Assembly: GCA_013399695.1 (NCBI GenBank)
Contig: VXAU01000779.1
Span: forward strand, 496,633 to 560,632
DNA from: Formicarius rufipectus
Taxonomy: Eukaryota; Chordata; Aves; Passeriformes; Formicariidae
DNA length: 64,000 nt
Direction of reading: 5' to 3'
A program made the position numbers and the translations under genes. Of this stretch, positions 14,482 through 25,336 are shown one piece after another (the stretch's first letter is position 1; every line of letters begins with the position of its first letter). The notes under the pieces were generated by a model. That model made no database searches. It worked only from the letters and a program-made list of their open reading frames with translations, and was not told the origin of the DNA.

Positions 14482-14545
14482 TGGTTGTTTTTTTGTTTGT
14501 TTGTTTGTTTGTTTGTTTGTTGTTTTGTTTTGGGGTTTTTTTGCG
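14482..14545. repeat. (GTTT)n simple repeat
   Basis: T-rich lead followed by seven or so GTTT units and then GTTTTGTTTTGGGG. Frames through it read as artificial Phe/Val/Cys/Leu strings. Confidence 0.88.
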
Positions 14546-17500
14546 GGGAGGTTGTTTTGTTTTATGGAAAGCTGCAGTATAATGTTAGTCTTAGTGTGGC
14601 ATTTTATTTTGACTTTCTTTCATTTTCCAGCAATTTATTGCAGACCAGAATGAAAACCAAACCCTCAAAGTGAAAAAAAAACACTGGTGGTCTCAGACAT
14701 TGTATTGTGTCAGGTAATGTAATCATTGTAAATATTACTTTTTCCCTGAAAGAAATAATAAAGGAGCTCACATTATCCTGAGAAAACTCTGACTGCAGGC
14801 TTTCCTAGATCTATGAAGTTGGGGGAAAGCAATCTGAATTGAATCCACACTTCATACCTGATTAAAATGGGTAAAAAATAGGTAGTTCAAGGCACGCTAT
14901 GTGTTTTTATAAGCATAGTGTCGTCCCCCCCCCCAAACCCCAAACTGTGCACCTATTTTCATTTTCTTGGTAAATAGTGCCCTCTGCAGCATCCCTTCAA
15001 CTTTTGCCAGGTTCTGCGTACAATGCACTCTGACTGACCCTTAATGCATCACAGGCAAGGGACACAGTGCCAAAAACACAAAATCCCAGGAAATCTGCGT
15101 GGCCCTCATGCTTTGCAGTGTATGCTGGAGGTCTAGTTTCCCAGGCTGCAGTCAGCATCGAGGAAAATGTTTCCTAGATTTGAGAGAGACACAGCATCTG
15201 AAATGAAGGCAAAAGCCAGACACAAGTAAAGCAAAAACAACCCTACTCATTAAAGCAGTTATAACAGTATTATTTGGCATACAGCTATATATGATCCTTT
15301 CCAGCAGTGATAGTATGCATTTTTATGATGTCTTTCAGCTAAGGGTTATATTTAATAAGGATTAACTATTTATTCCTGTGAGATTTGTAGTGTGTGATAC
15401 ACATTATTAACAGCATTTACAGCATAACTGATTTATTTTCCTCATTTGTTTTTATTCTATTAATTTTAAAAGATCGGTATATGCTGTAGCGTGTGTCTCT
15501 TTAATCCTAAATTCATTCTAAAGACCTTTCAGTGATGACAGCAGTTTCTAGGTCAGACATTTTCTCCTCTGACATTCTCCCTGTACATAATTTGTCTTGC
15601 ATTGTACAGTCTCTTATTCAAAGGGAACTTTTAATCTTTTATGGAGACTCAGTAGTCCCTGATTCATAAAACAGTAAGCTCGGCCAGAAAATGAAAGCTG
15701 GGATGAGAAAAATAAGAGCTAGACAAACATCTGTAAGGGATGGTTTAGCCTTAATTGGAGCCAGAACATTGACTTGGTGGCCTCATGAGATCATCTTCGT
15801 TACCAGTCTCATTTTTTATTACTCCATGAAAACCTTTTCTAGATCAGAGCTCCCCTCTTTCTATTGTATATCTCAGAGGAGGGGAGAGCTAAGCACTTAA
15901 CCTCGTGTTTTGGGGCATTTCATCCAGCTCCCAACCCAACTTCAGAAACTATCCTTTGAAATATAGCTACATAATATATATTGTGCATTTAATAAGTAAT
16001 CCCTAGTGCTTTCTCTGAATATTAGTAGCTAGAGCTACACAACTCCTTCCTTTTCACTTCCTGACCAGCAAAGCTGCAATTGTTTTAACCTGGGGATCTG
16101 CACCACATTTTTCTGTTCTGTTGGATAATTCACTCTCTTGCAAGCAGTTCACTAAGTGTGAGATAAAAGCTGTTGTTTGAAAAATGACTGTGACTTCTTC
16201 AGTCACCTCTGGATGAACAGAAGAGTCTATGAGCAATTGACACTGGGGAAGAATTTACTGAGGTAAAATATTCCAAAGCTGTTGACATTTTGGGGTGTTT
16301 GGTCCTGCAAATTCAAGGCAAGATACTTTCATCTTGAATTTGCAGCCATGAATATACATTTGTGGAGGGAAGAGGGAAAAAAAAGAAGTCCCTGCTTCTG
16401 TCATGCCATAGAAACTGAATTGCATAGATGGTGCAAGTAGGGCCAGATAAAGGGCAAGAGAAAGAGGGACAAGATGAGCACTGAATGAATCCTTGCTTCT
16501 CAGGTTGTTCCTTCTTCATCCTTCCTCTCTCAGATTAGCTTGGAGCCTACAAGTAGATAAAGAAGTCACGTGGAGGCAAATAAACACTCCTTCATATTAT
16601 ATGGGCATATTCCAAATACACTTGCCCCTCTGAGAATTTTTTAATGGATAAAAATGTATTTGTTTTTCCTGAGACTTTTTAGGAACATCTTTATCTATTC
16701 AGGTGACTGAGCTATGTTTCTCCCACCACCACCAGGCTACCATAGTCCTGCTGTAGCTGTCGAACAGCATTGTGGTTGGTCTGAAGCATCAGGAGGGTGG
16801 GTTTTGAAGGTGGTGCTTCAAAATCCAGGGACTCTGCACAGTTCTGGGATCACCCTTGGTCGTGCAGTGTTCTGTTTAAAATTGTTTGCACCAGGTGTGT
16901 GAAACTAGGAAAAAGGTAAGAGCCCACAGGATGCAAAGTTACCAGAAATCCAATTTATCCTTGATATTTGCTTTTGGTATTTTTAGAGTCATAGGAGAAA
17001 ATTTTCTCTTAACCTTTAGTTTTAATCAGTGTTGGCTGTTCTTAGGTAAAGGAGCAAGAAGGGAAAATAATAAAAGAAATGTTAAGCTTGTAGCATATTT
17101 GCCATCAGACCTTTATTTTTTTTCTCCTTCCTGAAAGATAAATATATTTTATGCAGATAATACCTGAGAAGTAGTAGGTTCACTGAACTCTCCCAGTTCA
17201 TACAGGTCTAATTTCTGGAAACACCTTCGCAAGTCTGCATGACCATCACTCCTAAATGAGTTCCTTGCTACCTGTAATTAATGGAAGCTAATGAAATAAA
17301 TGAGGAAAACTGATTGATTTCATATAATTTTTTCCCAATTAGCCCAAGGAACACTTTAAGTCTTCTGACAAATTATGTTATCCTCCTTGCACAAGTATGT
17401 TGTTTGTATGCCTGTACAGTCTTGCTTAGACCTATTGAAGAGGAGTTTAAAAAATTCATATTATATTTGATTTAGTTTGTTGAGACAAGTCAGGGCTGTG

Positions 17501-19378
17501 CCCACACAGGGATAAATGTTACTGCAAAATTGACTTGGCTGGAAGGGGGACAGTGAGCACAGAGATTCAGGTCTCACAGGGAAGGTCTGACTAAATCTGT
17601 GTCAGTGGCATCACTTGATAACAACTCTTTTTCCTTCCACACATCTTGTGTTAGTAGCTACCCATCTGTCTGGACACAGAGGAAATTGGATAAATTCTGG
17701 AGTGCTCTCAGCTTATTGTAATAATATAATCATTGTATTAATGCCTTTAATAAGTTCCTACTTGGGCAATCTTCACAAATGCTTCATATTTGAGGATTTA
17801 ATAAAAATGTTCATTTTAAATGTTCAACGTTATTCAAGCAGGATTTTATGGAGATAGTATATGGTTTCATCTTTCAATCTCTTCCTGTGGACACATGGGT
17901 AATAAAAGTATATGTATGAGAATTTGTCTTTAATAAGAGCCATATATTTGACCAAGGCAAGACTCGAAGAGCAGACGAGTTCATTTTCAGATTTCAAAGG
18001 GACCTATAAAAAACCTATTCATCTGCCTTAATAATGCCAGTGCTGAGACTTGAATTTACCACTTCTTCGTAAATGCTACTTACAATTTAATTTCAGGTGT
18101 TCTGCATGGAGTACACATTAAAATTCAGGTTCACGGAACTTACAGCTTCTTATCCATCCAGGCTTCCAATGGCCTGCGTTAAGATCTTTGGAGTCCCAAT
18201 AAAGAGACTGAAAGATGCCTTTTATTTTTAAAACATCATGAGAACAATAATGAGTAAGCGAGTGTGAAAAACTCTACGCTTGCAAAGTCCTGTAGATGTG
18301 TCTGTAATACTGATGATAATTCTGGCAGCAGACAAAGTGTTTTAAGTCCTACTTTATAGCAAGCATGACTATGAAGTTTTCCTGCTCTTCCAGTGGCATG
18401 TTACTCTTTACTTCCTCCTTGGAGTAAAAGGAATATGGAAGGAGGACCATTTAGTCCTCCCAGGCTAGAAGGGCAGGGACTCAAGTGTAGAGGACACTCT
18501 CCGGAAAAACTGAATCAAAAGTACTTTTCGCCCATAGGTTTTAAGACCTGCATTGCTATAGTGGCTGAATAGCAACTTCTGCTCCCAAGATGTCAGGGGA
18601 AAATAGTACCAGTGTCTCTGCTGTTCCACTTGGAGAAGAGGATTTTTATGACATGATGGCAGATTATCCCAAATATGTCTTGAACTTTTCATGTTAATGA
18701 ATTTGTTTCTTCCTATTGTTTTTCTGTAGTTACAGACAAGTTTTTATCATCACTTCTAGAAAGACATGGGTTTACTCATCCAGCAACTGCCAATAAAAGT
18801 TGGCTAAGTTGGGTAGAAACTGCAGTTCTTAGGTAGACGATGAAGAAATTAAAAAGTGAAAGTTCTGTGGAGGGAGAAACAGGAGCAGATACACTGTAAT
18901 TTCTTAATGACCATTTTTAAGGTGTAGGAGTTTCCTTGTTTGTTTAGTTTTGGTAAATAGACATGTTGATTTAGAAAGCAAATTTTGATTATAAAATCCT
19001 TCTCAGATTGGAGCCCACGAATCACTGCCTGAATTGACGAATGTCTATAAAGCTCTTTTTCATTTGAATCTACAAAAATAATGCAGAATATGGATGAAAG
19101 TTTGAGAAGACAGCAAAGAGCAACTCCTCATAGCACTCATATGTTAAAAAGTACTCAGTTTAATCATCTGAAGAGATATTGTAATAGTTGTCTTGCTGTG
19201 GTAGGACACTAAACCTGCTTTAAAATGATTCACCACAGGGAGAACATATCACTGAAGAAAGTTTTCATTGACAGTAATTTAATGCTGTATGAAGCTAGCT
19301 GCTGAACTTCCAAGAGGCTAGTCTTCATTTAAACATTTCCTTAAATTAACTCACTTCTTGTGATTTAGAATGTAAGTA

Positions 19379-19446
19379 AAAAAAACCCAAACAAACAAAC
19401 AAACAAACAAAAAACAAACAAACAAACAAACAAACAAACAAAACCC
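19379..19446. repeat. (CAAA)n simple repeat
   Basis: Two blocks of CAAA units separated by CAAAAAA, preceded by an A-run and followed by ACCCCACA. It is the complement of the type seen at 14.5 kb. Confidence 0.9.
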
Positions 19447-20400
19447 CACATATTTTGAAAGAGAAAACCTGTAGGCATGAAGCTACAGAACTGATATTCT
19501 GTAAAGCAGACCAACAGATAAAAAAAAACCACCACACACAGAGAACTGGAGTCCTTGGAAGGTGGAAAAACATTGCCTTTTAGAAGATGTTATTTTTGCC
19601 TCCTCATCACTAACACTTTTCTTTTGCTTTTTAATCTCCCAGCAAACAGTCTAGTAGTTGGAGACTGAAACAGATTTGTACTTACACAGAGACAGCTGAA
19701 AATGTAAGAGAAATCTCCACAGAGGATGCAAACACCTCTCCTGCCTGTGAATGCCATCCAAACTTTAATTAATCATGCCCAATATCAATTAAGTGCAAAT
19801 TCATTTAAGTGTGTTACTCTTAAATTATTCTTAGCCAGCATTTAGCAAAGTTGCCATAAACTACTTTTGTTGGGAAAATTCTTTTAAATTCTGATATGTT
19901 CTGATATGAACAAAGCCTGGGAGAGAAAGATGTATTGTTGGATTTGGACATGTGGAATGCAGAATTTATGGATCACAAGGACTCTTAGCAGAAAGCAGTA
20001 GATAAAGAAGAGACTAACAAAGAGTCAGTATATGTGTTGGAAAGTGCCTACTGGTGGAACAAGACACCAGAAAGATTAAAAATACAGAGTAATTAATAAA
20101 AAGTGAGAAATCAAACACCAATAGATGATCGAACACCAAGTAATGAAAAAAGCATGTAATTTAGAACCAATGAACATTAATTTATTTGTTTGTTAACAAT
20201 GTATAAGTAGGTGAAAAGCTTCTCTATCAGCTTCCTCGCGGAGGCCAAGATTGTGTCAGTCACTCGTGGGCAAGAAAAAGTTCCTCACTCGCCAACACTG
20301 AAAACACAACGCTAGAGGGTTTCCTTCTTCCCAGCGATGTCGGAGGATTCGGTAACAGAAGCAATACCCAGAGACTGTGCCAAGGCAATAGACATTTATC

Positions 20401-20406
20401 TTTATT
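20401..20406 (-). promoter_or_regulatory. Polyadenylation signal of the RING gene
   Basis: TTTATT on the plus strand reads AATAAA on the minus strand, inside GAAAATAAAGATAAATG. It lies about 155 nt beyond the RING stop codon and is the first canonical signal downstream. Confidence 0.6.
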
Positions 20407-20560
20407 TTCTCGACGAAAGCCTTGCTCCATCCAAGCACCGACACCGCCCGGTGCGGCCAGCGGGGACCCTCCGCTTTCGGCGTCACTGTCGGGGTCGCGG
20501 GATGTGAGTGGAGCCCTTCCAGGCCAGTCCTGCGGCCACTTTCGCTTCTTCCAGCCCCTT

Positions 20561-21427
20561 CTAGGGCTGCCCGCACCCCGCGGGGACGGGCGCGGCCGGG
20601 TGGCATCGGGGACTCGCCTGGAGAGCATCCTCCGGCGCGCCGGCTCCTGCCTCCTCCCCGCTGGAATTCGGGATGCTGCTGGATGCGGGGGCGCGTCCCT
20701 GGAGGGCGGTGGGGACACGGATGTCCCCAGGGCTCTGTCCCTCCGCCCTGGGGCCGTGGGAGCGCCGCAGCCTCTGCACCTCCTGGCTGCACTGCGTCTC
20801 GATGATGTCGACAATGCCGTGGACCAGCGGGGCGGTGTGTTCCTTCAGGCGAACCTGCAGCCTCTGCACCAGCACATCCCTGTCTGGGCCGAAGGTGCAG
20901 AGGGCGAGCAGGACGCTACTCTCTGCCACCTTCACCTGCCACCACTTGTCCCCGTGTATCACCTCCAGCCCTTGCCGCAGCCAGGTGCGCACCGGGTCCA
21001 GGAGGTTCCTTCGCCTCCGGAAAAGCTCTGCCCAGAGCTCGGGCAGGATTCCACCCACAGCCTGTGGCCCTGCAGACCCTTGCCCGGCTGGGGACAGCGT
21101 GCCCTGAGAGGAGGAGAAGGAGGAGGAGGAGGAGGCAGGTGGTGCCCTAGAGGTGCTTTCACCCCGGCTGCCAGGAGCATCCCTCGCCAGGCTGCCGGCC
21201 TCGGGTGCCTCTCTGGGGTGCCAGAGGGAGGACTGCAGGCAGTCCTCCTCCCTCTCGCAGAAGCTGACGGTGGAGATGGGCGTCCTGCAGAGCGGGCAGG
21301 TGCGGTTCTCCCTCACCCAGCGCAGGATGCAGCCCAGGCAGAACTGGTGGCAGCAGGGCATGGAGTAGGCGGCGTCTCCCAGGGCATTACAGCAGATGGG
21401 GCAGCTCCACTCCCCTCCCGTGGCCAT
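20561..21427 (-). CDS. TOPORS-like RING finger E3 ligase, intronless
   Basis: An uninterrupted 288-aa frame that starts MATGGEWSCPIC. Residues 9-47 form a C3HC4 RING finger: C9, C12, C25, H27, C30, C33, C44 and C47, with the CPLC end typical of the class. The spacing and the acidic segment after the RING resemble TOPORS, a nuclear ubiquitin and SUMO ligase. After a Ser-rich linker, a second conserved-looking part runs from about GGILPELWAEL to HTAPLVHGIVDII; I recall the same block from passerine proteins annotated Topors-like. A consensus TATA box lies about 55 nt upstream and AATAAA about 155 nt downstream, so this looks like a complete small transcription unit. Lack of introns suggests a retrocopy or its descendant. 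The C-terminus ends early compared with family members as I remember them (see findings). All other frames in this GC-rich island are shadows. Function as a ligase is inferred from the RING. Confidence 0.85.
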   Translation of the reverse strand: MATGGEWSCPICCNALGDAAYSMPCCHQFCLGCILRWVRENRTCPLCRTPISTVSFCEREEDCLQSSLWHPREAPEAGSLARDAPGSRGESTSRAPPASSSSSFSSSQGTLSPAGQGSAGPQAVGGILPELWAELFRRRRNLLDPVRTWLRQGLEVIHGDKWWQVKVAESSVLLALCTFGPDRDVLVQRLQVRLKEHTAPLVHGIVDIIETQCSQEVQRLRRSHGPRAEGQSPGDIRVPTALQGRAPASSSIPNSSGEEAGAGAPEDALQASPRCHPAAPVPAGCGQP

Positions 21428-21480
21428 GACTTCTCTGTTCCCAGCTAAGGAACCCTCGGAGAACCCACTGCCCGCTCGAA

Positions 21481-21488
21481 TTTATATA
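21481..21488 (-). promoter_or_regulatory. TATA box of the RING gene
   Basis: The minus strand reads TATATAAA, 54-61 nt upstream of the ATG. That would place transcription start around 21455 and leave a 5' leader of only about 30 nt. A strong TATA box beside a GC-rich gene body fits a tissue-restricted promoter better than a housekeeping one. Confidence 0.7.
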
Positions 21489-21497
21489 GAGTGAGAT

Positions 21498-21550
21498 CCA
21501 CGTCCACAGTTCCACGTCCCAGTGATGCCACAGAGCAGCAGCTGATGTCA
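21498..21550 (-). promoter_or_regulatory. Candidate upstream elements of the RING gene
   Basis: Two direct copies of GGACGTGG (minus strand), 14 bp apart at 21498-21505 and 21512-21519, lie just upstream of the TATA box. An eight-base CRE-like TGACATCA (minus strand) follows at 21543-21550. ACGT-core and CRE-like sites bind CREB/CREM/ATF proteins; use of these sites here is inference from sequence only. Confidence 0.4.
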
Positions 21551-22255
21551 CCCACCCACCGCCCGGTGGTGTCACAGTGGGACGATCTCTTGGCACACCT
21601 GCCTGGGAAGGTCTGGCGGCTTAAATTCAGTGCACAGCTGCTTAAACACTTTCAGGAATCCTACCTAAAGTTTTAGAGCTGTCTGCATTTTTAAGGCTAC
21701 CAAAAAAGTGCAAAAAAAAACCAAACCCAAAACTGAAGCTCTCGCACAGGAAGAGGTAAAGTCTATCCATTAAACAACACTTTTCTTGCATTGGCCTGAA
21801 AATCTGGGGGAAACCCCTCTGAGTTACAGGACTGCTGAGTTTATTTTATTTAATTTTACCCGAGTCACATCCATTTCCACCATCCCTCAGCCTGGAACTG
21901 CACCTGCTGGATATCAGGCAGCAAATAGAATCCAATGTTCATTTCACCACCCACCTTCAAAAAAACCCAGCTGGTGTGATGTGTCTTGGTATCTTGGCAC
22001 ATCTGAAGAAATGTTGTGACACATGTTCCTGACCAGTTTGACTTCTTACATCAGTTGTGGATTGCAACTCAACGGGAATTAAGATCTCATTAGCAAACAT
22101 AATTTCTATAGATTAGCAAAGTTGCATAAAAAGCATAAATAGCATTCAAGAGCTATGAAAAAGCAGATGAAGGCAGAGTTTAGATGTGAGTAATATGTTG
22201 AAGAATTCATGCCTTTCAGAAGTTTCAAATCATCCAACTCCAGCAGTTCCTAAGA

Positions 22256-22402
22256 TAATGTAAACACATGTATATAATAACATAAATATATAAAAATATA
22301 TATTCTATATATTTTTTATATATTATATATATTCTATAAATACATAACATACATACATGTATACACACACACACACACACACACAGACATATATATATAT
22401 AA
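22256..22402. repeat. Compound (TA)n / (CA)n microsatellite region
   Basis: About 90 bp of nearly pure A/T with TATATA units, then ATACATACATG, then about 12 CA units (22363-22385), then TATATATATA. It is likely length-variable. Confidence 0.88.
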
Positions 22403-22418
22403 ATTACATATCTAAGAA

Positions 22419-22461
22419 GGCAGGTCTTTTCCACCCTAAAAAACTCTATGATTCTATGATA
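22419..22461 (+). mobile_element. CR1 LINE 3' terminal remnant
   Basis: AGGCAGGTCTTTTCCACCC followed by CTCTATGATTCTATGAT is a worn CR1 terminus in sense orientation. It directly follows the CA/TA microsatellite. Confidence 0.7.
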
Positions 22462-23285
22462 AATATATATAAAATACATATTACCTATATAAACATATCT
22501 TTAACTTCAACATTTGACTTCCTAATTAGACTTTATCAGCCACATTTTAATACACCTAATACAGTAGTTGCATTTTTTTGTTTGTTTTTCTGGAGAGCTT
22601 TATAGATGTGTAGGTCTAAACTGTGGTAAAGTAACATCAAACTGCAGACCATCTTAGCATAGTTACGGTTCCCAACTGGAGTCTGATGGAAAAGTGATTG
22701 CAATAAGGTTCATTCTGTCTGAATAACTGGTGTAGATGTGACAATTATCCCGACACAAAACAGCATCATGGTGGCATTTGTCAGAATATCAGTACAATTC
22801 TTGTTGGAAACTACAGGCCATCAGGGATAAAATTAATAAGGTTGAAAGATTTAACTTGGAAGAAGAATTTACTTATTTTTTTAAAGAGCATTCTGTGTTT
22901 AATGGAAGTGATATACAGCATCACAATTCCACCCAAAATAACTGTTCAGACTATGAACTGCATTTGCCTGACAAATGAGCACTACTTACCTCTCAGGATT
23001 AACCCACATTTTGCACTAAAACTCATCAGTTTAGAAACAGATTGTACCACTAGGCAGAAAATCTGACATAAGAACAGCAATTAAACTGCCATGGATTTTA
23101 CTTTAGCTTCTGCTTTTAAATGTACATTTAAGGACTCTCTCTAAATTCTGTAGTTTTCAGTTGAGAAATCATGCACAGGCCAGTTGTTGTGGGAAACCAT
23201 GGGATGCTCATCACAAGAGCAAGGACTGCGGGACTGAGTAATAAAAAAACCTTCTCCACACAAAGTCACTCATGTTTCTGACTAA

Positions 23286-23325
23286 ATCACAGAGTATCAC
23301 AGAATATAAGTTGGCACATCTACAC
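23286..23325 (-). mobile_element. Tiny CR1 terminal remnant
   Basis: ATCACAGAGTATCACAGAAT is the complement of CR1-type tail units. Only the terminus and perhaps 20 further bases remain. The match is short, so confidence is limited. Confidence 0.45.
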
Positions 23326-24895
23326 GAGGAGTGATATTTAATTTCATATTAAGGATTTGTCTTATGTTACAGGTTTTGGAGTCTGCCCTAATAAAAAATT
23401 CCAATGAAACGCATTATAACCACATCCCTGTGTGCTCTGTTCAATTTTCATCACATTTACAATAATGAAAATGTAACATATGGTCCCTTTTAAAGCAACA
23501 ATAAGACATACCAGGAGCAGGAGATGTGAACATGAGGGTAGGGATCCCTTTTTTCTCATCCTGATTTGGATAACAACAGCTCCCATTCCACACAGGTCTT
23601 CATTACACAGCATGGGGATGTTTGATGGTGTAGAGGAATAAACAGCATGTGTCATGGAATTGCATCATCCAGCATGGTGTACCTCAAACAATTCAGTACC
23701 TTTGCGCTAATTGACTCCATCTATTTGTGGTAGTTGCTTTCACATGCAGCAATTGATGTCCAAGAAAGAAGGTTTAGCATCAGTCATTACAATCGACGGG
23801 CATTTGAGTGTTTATAACTGGCTTGATGCTCTGACACATCACCAGTACCTTTGGGTCAGGCTGCCAAAGGCAGTGAAACTTTAATCAGGCCCCTAAATAA
23901 AGTTTCTCTGATTTTCAAAGCACTTCAGCTCCTCCAAACTTTCAAAAACCAGGCTTTGGGGTTTTGTTCACACAAAATATCACAGAAGTCTTTTGTCATT
24001 TATTAAGATAAAGCACATCAAAATCTATGATGTCATTCCATTTCTTCTCTCATCCTTGCTACTTCTGTAAGTAAAAGCCACACTTAGGCATCATTTCATG
24101 TAAAGATAACATTTCATTTGCTAAAGATATAGGTATAACATTAAAACAAATGGGCATGTTAGTGCTGGCAGATGGAGAGGAAAAGGTCATATTGAATAGT
24201 CATTAACACTTCAAAATTAAATTTAAAAATTGCCTCTTGGTCAAGCATTTGTTAATTTATAAAAAAAAAAAAATAATTTTAGTACCAATATATTCCTCTA
24301 CTAATAAACTCCTGTTATTGCGTTGCACTACTGGTCCTAATCTGACATTTTGAAATTTGTCAGGTTTCCATCAATAGCTTCACTCACAAAAGCAGTAGAA
24401 AGTCTCAAGCATAAGTAGCAGCAACTCTGCACTTTTCTTCACTACTTCTGTCTGAATTCTTTAGGGGGAACAAAAGTTTACCCCTAAGACTTCAATGGCT
24501 TTCAGTGAGAAGCAGCTTATTTTAGTTACAGGATCACAAACAGGTGCCCATCATTTTAATGTTTGCTTAGATGGGTGTTTTTTCCCAACACAATTATGTC
24601 ATAAAGTTGATTGTGTCTCAAACGCTGCACAAACATCTTCTGGGAGTACAGAAATGAAAGAAACCAGTCTCCAGTGACTGGCCACAGCCCTCTTGAAAGC
24701 TCCAGAACTAAAATAAATCATAAAAAAGGATTATCAAACACTGTATTTGAAGTCCACATCAGCTGTTGTGCCACCTTTAAGAGCGTTTATCTGGACTGAA
24801 GAGGGAGATATAATCTGGTTCCATGCACCTCCCAGGCTGTGAATGCTGCCCATCTGTCTCTGAAATATCTTAGTATTGACCATGGAAGTGAGTGC

Positions 24896-25336
24896 AGAGG
24901 AGGCACCAGGATGGTCAGGGGATGGAGCAGCTGTCCTGCAAGGAAAGGCTGGAGAGTTGGGGTTGTTCAGCCTGGAGAAGGGAAGTTTTGGGGTGACCTA
25001 ATTGTGGCCTTGCAGTGCCTGAAGGGGCTACAGGAACCATGGAGAGAGACCATTTACAAGGGCCTGGAAGGACAGGACAAGGGGGAATGTCTTCACACTG
25101 AGAGTGGGGTTAAATGGGATACTGGGTTAAAAAATTCTTGGCTGGGAGTGTGGGCAGCCCTGGCACAGGTTGCCCAGAGAAGCTGTGGCTGCCCCATCCC
25201 TGGGAGTGTCCAAGGCCAGGTTGGATGGGGCTTGGAGCAACCTGGGCTGGTGGAAGGTGTCCCTGCCCATGGTGGGGGTGGCACTGGGTGGGTCTTTGAG
25301 GTCCCTTCCCACCCAAACCATTCTGTGATTCTACAC
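24896..25336 (+). mobile_element. CR1 LINE 3' fragment
   Basis: A 5'-truncated CR1 copy in sense orientation. Its landmarks parallel the copy at 9.84 kb: CACCAGGATGGTCAGGGG, TTCAGCCTGGAGAAGGG, GGCCTGGAAGGACAGGAC, GGTTGCCCAGAGAAGCTG, CCATCCCTGGGAGTGTCC, GGTGTCCCTGCCCATGG and GGTCCCTTCCCACCCAAACC, then one tail unit TTCTGTGATTCT. A 166-aa frame across it is a by-product, since CR1 reverse transcriptase motifs are absent from this 3' piece. Confidence 0.94.

Larger units (their letters stand above)
13244..20384. other. AT-rich non-coding region before the RING gene
   Basis: No gene is supported in about 7 kb. Apart from two CAAA/GTTT simple repeats (listed separately) it reads as unique AT-rich sequence. 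The interval 15240-15480 is an even AT-rich block with TAAT-type motifs, of the kind often seen in conserved non-coding elements, but conservation cannot be assessed here. Confidence 0.55.
21560..24895. other. AT-rich non-coding region
   Basis: No gene is supported. It holds a TA/CA microsatellite region and two short CR1 remnants, listed separately, and an A-run at about 24260-24272. Confidence 0.55.

Noticed and set aside
20256..20814. Two further minus-strand frames of about 180 codons at the 3' end of the RING gene
   Set aside because: All three frames are open because of high GC. Both frames run through the AATAAA signal and have no homology that I can see. One of them is kept only as a possible lost tail in the findings.
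20504..21448. A 314-codon plus-strand frame over the RING gene
   Set aside because: It is the antisense shadow of the GC-rich RING gene, with no domain of its own; the minus-strand frame has a complete RING finger, TATA box and AATAAA.
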